From Aselliscus stoliczkanus (lineage: Eukaryota > Chordata > Mammalia > Chiroptera > Hipposideridae), in assembly GCA_033961575.1 (NCBI GenBank), contig CM066740.1, positions 19,629,501 to 19,693,500 on the forward strand: a DNA stretch of 64,000 nucleotides, read 5' to 3'. The translations under genes and the position numbers were made by a program. Numbering within the stretch: position 1 is the stretch's first letter; each line of letters opens with the position of its first letter. Shown here piece after piece: positions 11,776 through 20,587 of the stretch. The notes beneath the pieces are model-generated. The model was not told the origin of the DNA. It made no database searches and was given only the letters and a program-made list of their open reading frames with translations.

Positions 11776-12346
11776 CTTTTTCCCATTTGGCTTTGAAATG
11801 AGTTTCTACTCTGGTTATCATATTTATCATCTCAAGTTTCTTCCTCAATTACATAGTTTATTTCCAAAATAAATATTTATGCACATAAACCTCCATCTTA
11901 ACAGGAAGTAGAGAATTAAAGATCGCATAATCGCCATGACTGCTTCTGGTGATCTTTCTACGGGAAAGGGAAGTTGTGGTTTGCAAGAAGCACACGCAGG
12001 GAGCCTTTACCAGCAGTTTGTGGGCCGTTGGACCACAGGAGGTGGGGAAGGCATTGGGAAGGCAGAGTACATAAATCTACATTTGGAATACCCTCAAAAG
12101 CAAGGATAATTGAAGGGGATAATTTGGATTCATTAAATAATCGGCAACATTCTCTTTGCAAATACCTTTTCCAACTATTGAAGTCAAAAGAAGGCATGCA
12201 ACCTTCCAACCACTAGATGTCACTGTTGCTCATGAAATAGAATTGCAGTTCTCAGGTGAACTCAAGTTTTTAAGTGTAGTCTGTTGAATGCTTCCTGAAG
12301 TTTACCCTCAAATAAGAGCTATGAAAGCTATAAAGAGATTATACAG
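11776..12346. other. Unique sequence with a small candidate open frame
   Basis: No repeat recognised. A good splice-acceptor-like 'CCTCCATCTTAACAG' ends at 11902. Just downstream, a 58-codon frame starts at GCCATGA (ATG about 11936). It is shorter than random frames in the window, has no known domain, and is not called as a gene. Confidence 0.3.
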
Positions 12347-12806
12347 GGCAGGCTGAGAGGCGTGTTGGTTAAGAGTTGGCTTGGGACACTAGCTCTGAGC
12401 AATAGAACCCTGGTTTGGATCCCACATGAGGGCCAGTGATGCTGCGCCCTCTACAGCTAAGATGGTGAACAACAGCATGACCTGGAGCTGGGCTGCTCCA
12501 GTCGCCGGCGACAGCGTAGGCTGCAGCCTCTGCTGCAGTGGGCTGCTGTGAGCTACTGTGAGTGGCTGGCAGCCAGTGTGAGTGGCCAGCAGTTGGTGTG
12601 AGCTGGCAAGAGCTGCCGTGAGTGGACACCCAATGGCCAGTGAGCAACTGCCTCACCTGGGAAGAGCGCAATGATAGTACCAAAACAGCTAGTGAAGCAA
12701 CGTCTTCCACAACTAGATTGAAGAACAAAAGGACAGCAACTTGTTTGTTCCCCTACCCCAGTTCCCCAATAAAATCTTTATAAAATAAAATAAATAAAAT
12801 AAAATA
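12347..12806 (+). mobile_element. Long tRNA-derived SINE (AATAAA/TCTTT class), full length
   Basis: The tRNA-like head GGGCAGGCTGAGAGGCGTG is followed by a GC-rich body and the end 'CCCCAATAAAATCTTTATAAAA', i.e. a polyadenylation signal plus a TCTTT pol III terminator, the hallmark of T+ SINEs. Near-duplicated flanks (AAAGAGATTATACAGG at 12332-12347; AAAGAGATCAAATACAGG at 12807-12824) mark the insertion. The middle (about 12540-12640) is a string of about 20-bp tandem units built on 'GTGAGTGGC'. Open frames here are repeat-borne. Confidence 0.85.
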
Positions 12807-12824
12807 AAAGAGATCAAATACAGG

Positions 12825-13690
12825 GCTCCTGACAAGGAACTTGTGTTTTCCTTGTAAGAGACAAGACAAACCTATGTGAATAGTTCCAGCGTGTGCATTC
12901 ATTTGTGATTAGTTGTAAATATGAAGGGTAGAGGTAACAGGAGCTATAAAATCTCAGAGAGTAAAACAATTGTATTGTATATTGGGATGGTTATGGAAGA
13001 TCCTATTAATGTGGGACTTGGATGATGCTCTAATGAAAGAGTAAGCAATGGCCAAGGTAGGAAGAGAGCAAGATCATTCCAAGAAGGAGGAATGAAATGA
13101 GCCCAAGCATGGAGGTAGACATAAAAACAGAGTTCAGATGAAACAGAAGATTCGTTTAGGGAAGAGGAGGGGTTGGTTGTGGAGGAGACAGATTTTATAG
13201 GACCAGAAATAACACAGACGGGCATTGGAACTTACCCTCCCTTCTGAATTTGCCTTTACAATGTTTTGAGCAAGTGGTGTGACAAAAATTTCACTGTAGG
13301 AAGATATCCACTCATTTCCCCAACATAAAACTGGCACCTGTTTGTCTTCCTGCAGAGAAGGGGCGTTGGCCTCTGCTTCTGGTTTGGTCTTGTCCCCAGA
13401 GCCTTGTCTTCCTCTGGCTGCCCAATTTTAAAATAATCCGAAATTTGCACTTAGAGAGCTTCAGCCACTCAGCTCCTCTTAAAAAAAAAAAAAAAAAGGC
13501 TTTCACCTCAATGAGAGCATGTCTCCAAGCAAAGACTCCTCTATTCCAGTTGTTTTGATCTAGGTGAGCGACTGTTTCAGGGGTTGTCTTTTTTGCCCAA
13601 ATTCTGCCTCATAAAGTTCTGATGGCATAAAAACAAACAAAACAAAAACTAAAAACAAAACAAAACAGAAAAAGGCCCAAACAAAAATAA
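12825..13690. other. Unique or unassigned sequence, no gene seen
   Basis: Purine-rich text at 12960-13110 may belong to an unnamed ancient mammalian repeat. An uninterrupted A run lies at 13482-13497 and an A/C-rich tract at 13625-13690. No exon supported. Confidence 0.4.
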
Positions 13691-13711
13691 AACCTTTTAG
13701 ACTTTCAGTAC

Positions 13712-14024
13712 CTTTATTAGGTGCTCTGAGGTGAGGGCAGAATGACGGGCAACAGGTGGAGAGGTGGCACCTCCTGGGCAACATTCGGCAAGCAGTCAGT
13801 CCTCATCCTCCGTCTGGCAGCTGGATCTTGGGGCCTTAACTCAGTTGGATTTTGGGGAGGCCATTGGCCTCTCGGTACTTCACAAGCCTCTCAGCTTCCG
13901 GGCGGGCCCTGTCCTGCATCCTGTCATCAGGCAGATAAGGCACAAAGGTGCTGCCAAGGACCAAGACAGTGGAGAAGATGAGATGATGCCCATCTGGACC
14001 CGAGGTCCACAACAAGAGTCCTTG
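13712..14024 (-). pseudogene. Small gene-like unit on the minus strand, probably a frameshifted copy of a short membrane protein
   Basis: Reading the minus strand, an open frame runs from 14024 to a TAA at 13836-13838. It encodes a hydrophobic stretch ([18 protein letters not shown]) followed by a charged tail ([20 protein letters not shown], then [10 protein letters not shown]). A possible start, ATGGGCATCATC (about 13993-13982), lies just upstream but in the wrong frame by one base. The best reading is therefore a short single-pass membrane protein of about 50 residues with one frameshift near its start. An AATAAA follows (13713-13718 on the plus strand as TTTATT), then a T/GT-rich tract, as at real polyadenylation sites; no A tail follows, which argues against a simple retrocopy. 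Directly upstream is the CpG-dense promoter-like segment at 14040-14230. I do not recognise the protein. It could instead be an old retrocopy or a chance frame. Confidence 0.35.
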
Positions 14025-14039
14025 TCATTACGGTGGTTG

Positions 14040-14230
14040 CGTTCTCACACAGGTTGGCAGCCTCTAAATCCGGGACTTCCGGCAACGCATAGTCATTTCC
14101 GGCAACGCGTAGTCATTTCCGGCGTCTGCTTTCCCGCTACTGCAACGAGGGCACTCGCCGACCCGGAAGGCCTTGCCTTCTACACAGCGGTGTGGAGGGT
14201 GGACACAGGTGGGGAGGAGGTCCTGGTAAG
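14040..14230. promoter_or_regulatory. CpG-dense, ETS-motif promoter-like segment
   Basis: About fourteen CpGs fall within roughly 110 bp (14070-14170), in a window where CpG is otherwise nearly absent outside young repeats. 'ACTTCCGG' at 14075-14082 is a consensus ETS site (CCGGAAGT on the other strand). Two tandem 20-bp units, GGCAACGCATAGTCATTTCC (14081-14100) and GGCAACGCGTAGTCATTTCC (14101-14120), each contribute another TTTCCGG. There is no TATA box. Downstream on the plus strand, 'GAGGTCCTG|GTAAGG' (GT at 14227-14228) is a credible splice donor; on the minus strand lies a gene-like unit. This fits a small, possibly bidirectional, housekeeping-type promoter, but transcription is inference. 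Confidence 0.5.
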
Positions 14231-14307
14231 GAGAACATGCATATTTTCAGTCTGTCGTTGGGAATCTGTGGATGTGGAAGGCCGACTTCAGTTATGTGCA
14301 GATTTTT

Positions 14308-14412
14308 TTTTTTTTTTGAGGGCAGTGTCACTGGCCCTCATATGTGGGATATGAACCGGGGCCACTGGCTTCCCAAACCAGCGCTTAACCACCGCGCCAC
14401 TCTGCCTGGCCC
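14308..14412 (-). mobile_element. Short tRNA-derived SINE (about 105 bp)
   Basis: Reverse-oriented copy with a T run at its left end, then 'GAGGGCAGTGTCACTGGCCC', 'CTTCCCAAACCAGCGCTTAA' and 'GCCACTCTGCCTGGCCC'. It is flanked by the perfect duplication TATGTGCAGATTTTT (14293-14307 and 14413-14427). It is essentially a tRNA-like head plus an A tail. Confidence 0.9.
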
Positions 14413-14579
14413 TATGTGCAGATTTTTCACTGCGTGGGCAGATGGTGCCCCGCCCATGTAGGGTCAACACAAAAACCACTGCACGACTCTCACTTGGTTT
14501 TCTCTAGTTGAATATATTACAGGGTTCTGAACCGAGTGAACTTAAAAATCTAGAGGCTTAAAATGTGTCAGTGGTTTCC

Positions 14580-15010
14580 TGATTATGCTCAGGACAAAGG
14601 CCCTCCAGACTGGCGGAGGCCCACACTTCCAGGCGTCCTGTGTACTGTGCCTTCTGCCCTTCTGTCACTGCCTTGAGTCCGCCATGCTCTGCCCTGGGAG
14701 GTCCCCTCTTCATTTTGTTCTCTCTGTCTGGAACTCCCCTCAATCCATTTCGCCCTGTCCCTCCTGACGCCAGGTTAACTCATATTCATTCTTCAGCCCA
14801 ACTGTCCCTCCTCAGGGAAGCTTTCCTCATGGGTATCTCAGTTTCTTTATAATATGCTTTCATAGAATCAGGTGCTTTCCCTTTGTAGCATTTATTTATT
14901 CTCATTTATATCCCATGTTTGCGAGACTATTTGACTAACCTCTGGCCCTCGTACTAGAATGTAAATTCTTTGGTAACAGGGTCCCTGTCTACATTTGGTC
15001 ACCGTTATTT
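14580..15010 (+). mobile_element. L2 LINE 3' region
   Basis: 'GTCTGGAACTCCCCTCAATC', 'CATTCTTCAGCCCAACTGTC', 'AGGGAAGCTTTCCTCATGG' and 'AGAATGTAAATTCTTTGGTA' occur in L2 consensus order. The small open frames here are not genes. Confidence 0.8.
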
Positions 15011-15542
15011 CTACTCTACTTTCTATGAGAGACAGTAATTGTGATCTGTTTCTTATGATCTTATGGGGGGCAGTGGAGAAGTGAGTAAGAAGCTGAAAAT
15101 TCAGAGTTAAATTCCTCTAGATAAGAGGCTTCTAATCCTTTTAGCTTCATTCCAGGTTACCTGAAGAAAGAAGCTTTATATTTTGTTAACTGGACATGCA
15201 ATCCTGAGTCACTTGCACTCTGGGCCTTACAGGACATAGAAATGTTAGTGTCTTGCACTCTGTTACAATTAGATGGCATGAAACTGTGATTGTTGTACCC
15301 AGTAAATGAGATGAAGCTGAAAGTGTTTCAGCCATTCTGAGGATACTTCCACAAACAATAAGACCTTTCCTGAAATGACTCTGCAAAATCATTAGGGATT
15401 CTTGGTTAAGACTAATAGCTTACTGCCTAGAGTAATAGAGGCATCTATAACAGCCTGGGATAAATAGCTTGAAATGGCTTTTCAATTGCGAGAATCAAAT
15501 TCAAGCCTTTGGACATATTTTTTAGCTAAGTCTTTGTTGCAG

Positions 15543-15643
15543 ACAGTTCATGAATGTGTTGTTTGTGCCATGTGGCCAAGATAACACAACAAGTATTTTG
15601 TGCAGTGATGACAGGATTTTCCTGTGCCCAGCCTGCTGGGTGG
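15543..15643 (+). CDS. Candidate internal exon, product unknown
   Basis: The segment is bounded by a pyrimidine-rich acceptor (AGTCTTTGTTGCAG, AG at 15541-15542) and a consensus donor (GGTGG|GTAAGTC, GT at 15644-15645). Only one of three frames is open: one leading base, 33 codons including MNVLFVPCGQDNTTS and DDRIFLCPACWV, and one trailing base. Its exit phase (one base left) fits the entry phase of the candidate exon at 40102. I know no family with this sequence. A 100-bp open frame between splice-like sites can arise by chance, so this is a weak call that rests mainly on the donor site. Confidence 0.2.
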
Positions 15644-15837
15644 GTAAGTCATATTGAATTCTTGTGAACGACAAATTCTTTCCTTGGCCTTATGCTGGTA
15701 ACCCCCTGCTAGTAAACAATGAGTCAATCAGTGATCTCATGCAGCTAATAGTGTGATTAGATGAGGAAAGAGCATTGTTATGGGAAATAGCTGTCTGCAT
15801 TTTATATTGTTCTTTCTTGTTTAGTGTTGTGTCACAC

Positions 15838-16330
15838 TGTATATTTAAAAAATGATCACAACCGTATTTCCAGTTCCACATACTCTTCTAATACCTTTCC
15901 ATACCCCACCAAGGGTTGAGGTCTTTTCTCCTGTCTTTGAAATTGGGTGGCATTTTGTAGCTGTCCTGACAATGACAATGTGATTGAAGTGGCACTGCAT
16001 GACTTACAAGGCTAGGTGAAAAATGTGATATATCTTTTACCTGGTTTAATCTTTCCCAGGATGCTCATTTTTGCAGCTCAGCCAACATTTTGTGAGAAAA
16101 CTCAAGCCACAGGATAGGCCAGGGGTAGGTTTATCAGCTCACAGAGCCAGCCAATGTCTCAGCCTACCTAGCCCCAGCATTTGAGCTCTCCCAGACCATG
16201 CTGGAAAGAGCCCAGATGAGTTGTCCCAACAAAGCTCCATCCGAATTGCAGATCCGTAAGCAAAATAACTGCTGTTAAAAGACACCAAGTTTTCGGTGGT
16301 AGATAATAGCACGAATATTCCTAACTAGGG
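15838..16330 (+). mobile_element. Old LTR-like repeat (probably ERVL-MaLR)
   Basis: The end 'GTTAAAAGACACCAAGTTTT', then GGTGGTAGATAATAGCACG, and the internal 'CAGACCATGCTGGAAAGAGC' match a common mammalian repeat whose reverse copies lie at 29305 and 59455 here. I assign it to the MaLR class with reservation. Confidence 0.5.
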
Positions 16331-16359
16331 AGTAAACCATTCTGCTTCAGCTTGCCTCT

Positions 16360-16660
16360 TTGACTCTGTTGATTCTGTATCTTGGGCCTGAAATACCCTT
16401 TCTTTCCTTTTCTCTCCCATTTCTTCCACCTGTCAAACTTTCTAGGCTTATCCTTCTTGAATCAACTGGAGTGTTAATAGCTGTAGGAAGTCTTCTCTAA
16501 TCCTTAGTCAAATGCTCCTCCTATTTGTGTAAACCTCAGTAGCAATCCTAGCCACTTGGACTGTCAGGATCCATTTAAATATCTGATGCTTATACCACTT
16601 GGTACATTCATCCTTATTCATCTTTGTATCATTAATCTTTGTACACTCAGGAAATAACAT
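16360..16660 (+). mobile_element. L2 LINE fragment
   Basis: 'CCTGAAATACCCTTTCTTTCC' to 'GGCTTATCCTTCTTGAATC', then 'GGAAGTCTTCTCTAATCCTT', follow the L2 3' consensus order (pre-3'-end portion). Confidence 0.6.
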
Positions 16661-16663
16661 AGT

Positions 16664-16830
16664 GCCAGGCTCCACCATCTACTACCTGTATGGACTTAGT
16701 TAAGAAATGTATCCAAGACTCCCTTTCCTTATCTGTGAAGGGAGTTAAAAGGTCCACCTCATAGTGTCTTGAGAGAATTAGAGGTGCTGGCACATAGTAA
16801 CTGCTACATAAATGTAGCCATTAGAGTTAT
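16664..16830 (+). mobile_element. MIR SINE
   Basis: 'CCAGGCTCCACCATCTACTAC', 'CCCTTTCCTTATCTGTGAAG' and 'GGCACATAGTAACTGCTACA' are forward MIR sequence. Confidence 0.7.
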
Positions 16831-18369
16831 CAGAGTACTCTCCAGATAGGAGGAAACACCCAGAATTCCAGAAACCATATCCAACAAATAATATTTTGAG
16901 ATACATTAGTTAGAGTTCCTGAGCCCACTTTCCTGCTGCTCCACGTGCAGCTTGGAACCCATTACCTTTTCCCCCACAATGTAATTTTCTTTATATACTA
17001 CTCGCAGATGGAGCAAGGTATAGCTTACTTAGAAAGGGGACATGAGTTGGATTGATGAATGGCTTTTGATACTCACAGCAGAAGCAAATTTTAAGAATTT
17101 TAAATTCCTAAAATCCAAGTGCTTGAGCCAGATAAGGTGTTTTAAAATTCAAAAACTTGGCTTCGCATATCAGAATCCAAAGTCCTGAAGGTAATAGGCA
17201 TGGAGAGATTATGCCAAAAATCTTCAGAATGTTTAATGATGTAAAAGTTAAAGAGAGAGACCCAGAACTTAACCTTGTATTTCCTCACTCCCACCTCCCA
17301 AGCCGAAGGGAATTGGTACATGATATCCCAGGGTTCCAAGGGGTAGCCAGGGGAGACGGAAAGCCTGTTAGGAGCTCAATGGGTATCATAGGGCTGGAAT
17401 AGCAGACCAGCCATGGCATGATGAAGAACCTGAGCTAATATCTCTGAAGACTTCTTCATGGAGTCCCTTATATCCCAAGGGGGAAAGAAAGTATCTAGTG
17501 GGGATGCAGATTATTTTTGAGAGAGATTCAGTGGACTTGAAGGAACCTGGGGATAGAAAGGAAGACATGGGAAGAGAGGGAAAGAGAGAGAGAGAATGAG
17601 AATAATGGCCTTATCAGCACCTGCCGGCCCATAACAATACACACCTGTTGAAGAGATTTACAGCTTAGCGGACACCAGTCATTGTAAAAGTTACATTTTT
17701 TGTGGGTATGATTGGTGAAATTGCCCAGGTGTGGGTGAGTAATTTGAATACAACTTCTCTAGGCAAAGACTTCTTTTTCTCCCATTACTCCCCCTTTAGA
17801 ATGGAAGGGGTCTTTTAGTCTTCAAGTGAATGGAGGGCATGGCGATCTCCAGACTATTGAGGCAGCACCCCTCTGCAAGCTCAGTCAGTGGATTTAGGGC
17901 AATCTATTTACTATATCCTGTTGATGACCCTTCCAACGGCATGAATCTCTTCACTGTGGTTTCCCAGTAGTCTCAGCCAGCTCCTCCGCAAGAAACCACT
18001 GCACAGGCTTTTGTGGAGGCCAGCAAAAATATCCCAGCAAGGAGACTTGCTGCTTCCTTAGGACTTACTTGTGGCTCTCAGCAACATCGACCTTCTTATC
18101 ACTGTAATTTGGAAAAGCACATGCTGTTCTCAACAATCTTGGCAACAGGCTTTATGAGAAAATTTTGTAGAAGTTGTCTTTTCCATTTATAGCTAAACCA
18201 CTGGGGTCAAATTTATTTTGCACTCAAGATCCACTGATGAATATAGTTGTAAAGCCTGCAATACCCATAGATAAAGTACTCTAAACTCTGAATCTTGTAT
18301 AGCACAATAAGGGAAGTAGTATAGGGGAACAGTCCTAAGAGGGGGTATTTATGAGATTGTCTAGTTTCT
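16831..18369. other. Unique sequence, no gene seen
   Basis: Scattered CpGs occur at 17160-17400 and 17800-18100, but I found no frame with good splice sites and no repeat I could name. A short GA-rich run lies at 17574-17596. Confidence 0.4.
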
Positions 18370-18570
18370 TGTCCTAGCTCCAACAGTTACTAGCTGTAAG
18401 GCCCAGAATGCTGTTTTACTTCTCTGTTCTTCAGTTTTCTTTTCTGTCAAATAGACAAAAAGCACTTTCCTTCTGGGATTTGGGGATTAAATGAGAAATG
18501 CATACAAAACACAGTGCTCAGCATTTTGTGAGTTCTCAATGAATGTTGGCTACTATTATATTTATTATTC
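18370..18570 (+). mobile_element. MIR SINE
   Basis: 'CTCCAACAGTTACTAGCTGT', 'GGGATTAAATGAGAAATGCA' and 'CTCAATGAATGTTGGCTACT' follow the forward MIR consensus. Confidence 0.75.
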
Positions 18571-18672
18571 TCAGCATTGACGGTGGCAGAAAATGTTGGT
18601 TGCCTACACTTTTAGGCATTTCCAGCTGCTCCATCTTCCTTGTAATCTGAGTACTGACTTCGTGTATTTATC

Positions 18673-18749
18673 TGGCCCTCATATGTGGGATCCGAACCAG
18701 GGCCACTGGCATCCCAAGCCTGCCACGAATGCACCACTTGGCCTGCCCT
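18673..18749 (-). mobile_element. Short tRNA-derived SINE, truncated
   Basis: 'CTGGCCCTCATATGTGGGAT' and 'TGGCCTGCCC' belong to the same short SINE family as 14308, but the T tail and part of the left end are missing. Confidence 0.75.
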
Positions 18750-18990
18750 ATAATCACTTTAATTTATAACACTTTACTTGTCTTTCTTGTTGAAATAGTG
18801 ATTATGCAAGCCAAAATTTTTATTTGTTTGTGTGAAAGTGAGCTAGATATTACTTTACCTACAAATCTCAAAAAAATTTTCAACAAATTCACAGTGTAGA
18901 TATTTAACATATTTAGAGAGTCATATAATAGTTAAGTACAGAAACATCAGCAGTTTATGGAACATGTAAATTAGTGGCAGAAGATAATCT

Positions 18991-18991
18991 G

Positions 18992-19023
<32 letters not shown>
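18991..19023. repeat. (ATCT)n microsatellite
   Basis: About eight tandem ATCT units, followed by decayed ATC/ATCTGTC copies to about 19050. Confidence 0.95.
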
Positions 19024-19439
19024 ATCAATCATCTGTCATCTGTTTATTATCTGTATTTGAACCTAAGCATTTCACTTACAACTCCTCCAAAATGTATCTA
19101 CCTTATAGCATTGATTCCTAGGATTTGGGGTCATTCAACTTTTTGAAAATCTGATAAAAGCTAAGGACTCTATTTCTAAAAGTGAATGTACTCACCAAAT
19201 TTTGCATACATTTTTAGCCATCCTCTGAAATGTAGCCATATATCCACATGATATCCTTCTAGCAGCCATAAACAAACAATTTCCAATTCATTTTTTGGTT
19301 AATACTCATATACATTTTAGCATTGTTAGTGGGCTCATATTTGTATCTGTTTTGCTACAAGTTTAAGTACCAGGGATATCTTTTATAAGTAAAGCTAAGG
19401 GTGTTTATTTTTTAGGGAGGTCATTGGGGCCTCCCTCTT

Positions 19440-19605
19440 GCTTGACATTCCCTGTATTCTGCTTGCCAATTCAAATGTCTTTCTCCCCTTTTAAACCATA
19501 AACCTCTCAAGGGAAGAGACAGGGTCTAGTTTCAAGAGGTGTCTTCAGCCTCCAAGACTGTGTCTGGCTCTAGTAGGCTCTCAATAAATACTTCCTGAAT
19601 GAGCA
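19440..19605 (+). mobile_element. L2 LINE 3' end
   Basis: 'CTCAAGGGAAGAGACAGGGT' and 'AGTAGGCTCTCAATAAATAC' then TTCCTGAATGAGC are the terminal L2 sequence. Confidence 0.75.
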
Positions 19606-19614
19606 AATGAGCAA

Positions 19615-19745
19615 AGTGTTATTTTCATTAAACACTCAAGAAAGCTGAAGTTGTATGAAGTTCAGTGATTGGTTCAAAGTCAAACAGCTGATAAGTGGCA
19701 TAATTGATATGACATTCAAGACTGCTGACTCCCTGTCCAAGGATT
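19615..19745 (-). mobile_element. MIR SINE fragment
   Basis: 'AAAGTCAAACAGCTGATAAG' and 'AGACTGCTGACTCCCTGTCC' match reverse MIR. Confidence 0.6.
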
Positions 19746-20339
19746 TTTTTCAATACTTTCAAAACGATGAACTGCAGAATAAGTCACTGCCAGTGTGCGA
19801 TCCCTTGTCAGAGCAGCGTGAGGATGGAGTGTAAGTCCCATGATAGGGGTGCCAAAGGGGAAAGGAAAGAGAATCTTGAGGTCAAGAGAGGCTTCAAGAG
19901 AGTAAAATAATATGTCAGGAAACTGTTACATTCTTCAAAACAATGGCACATTTAGGATGCATAGCATATTGATTCAAAAAGTGGTTTCGTTTCCTTAAAA
20001 ATTAAAATATTTAAGAATGTGAGATTCTCCAGTGTTTTTGTCTTTCATTACTTTAAGAAACATCTCCTCAAACATCATATTGCAAGCCCAGTTAACTGGT
20101 TAACTGTGCCACCTCATGGCCATGCTGTTCCGCAGCCCTGCTGTTCTATGATTGAGCTGTAACATTATTGGGCTGTCCCAAAGCTGTGCTGTATCAGAGT
20201 TGAGCTGTATGCATTGAGTCAAGTTTCCCTCTTTACCACACCCCAAATTGGTAATACCTGGTGGCGTTGAATTGGCACCAACAACCATCGATTGACACTA
20301 GGAAGTGTTTTTTTCATTTTTCATTGTAGCCTAATGTTA
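19746..20339. other. Unique or unassigned sequence, no gene seen
   Basis: The stretch 20090-20290 has a composition and internal GCTGT repetition suggestive of an old LTR, but there is not enough to assign it. Confidence 0.35.
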
Positions 20340-20585
20340 TTTCCTTTTTAAAACTAAATTTATTGGTGTAACATTTGTTAATAACATTATATCAATTTCA
20401 GGTATAGTATGTTATAATTCGACATCTGTGTATTCTATTGCATGCTCACCACCCAAAGTCTAGTTGTCATCCCTTATCATATATTTGATCCCCTTTACCA
20501 CTTCGCCCTTCTCCTCCCCCTTTCCCCTCTGGTAACCACCATTCTGTTTTTGTATCTATGAGTTTGTTTGTTAATTAGTTTGTTA
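20340..20585 (-). mobile_element. L1 3' end, 5'-truncated
   Basis: Reverse copy of an L1 3' UTR. Its left end carries the reversed A-rich tail (TTTTTAAAACTAAATTTATTG), and it continues to 'CTGGTAACCACCATTCTGTT' and 'TTTGTATCTATGAGTTTG', where the next L1 tail abuts it. Confidence 0.75.
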
Positions 20586-20587
20586 CT

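Noticed and set aside
12369..12728. 119-codon minus-strand frame, and similar frames at 26548-26940 and 36469-36823
   Set aside because: All lie in copies of the same GC-rich long SINE and translate to near-identical repeat peptides; they are not genes.
13764..14354. 196-codon plus-strand frame over the CpG segment
   Set aside because: Runs antisense to a better-supported unit, through the promoter-like repeat and into a SINE; no recognisable protein.
10271..19023. CRISPR-like regularly spaced repeats (ATCT runs at 10271 and 18991)
   Set aside because: Simple microsatellites in a mammalian genome; no repeat-spacer structure or cas genes.
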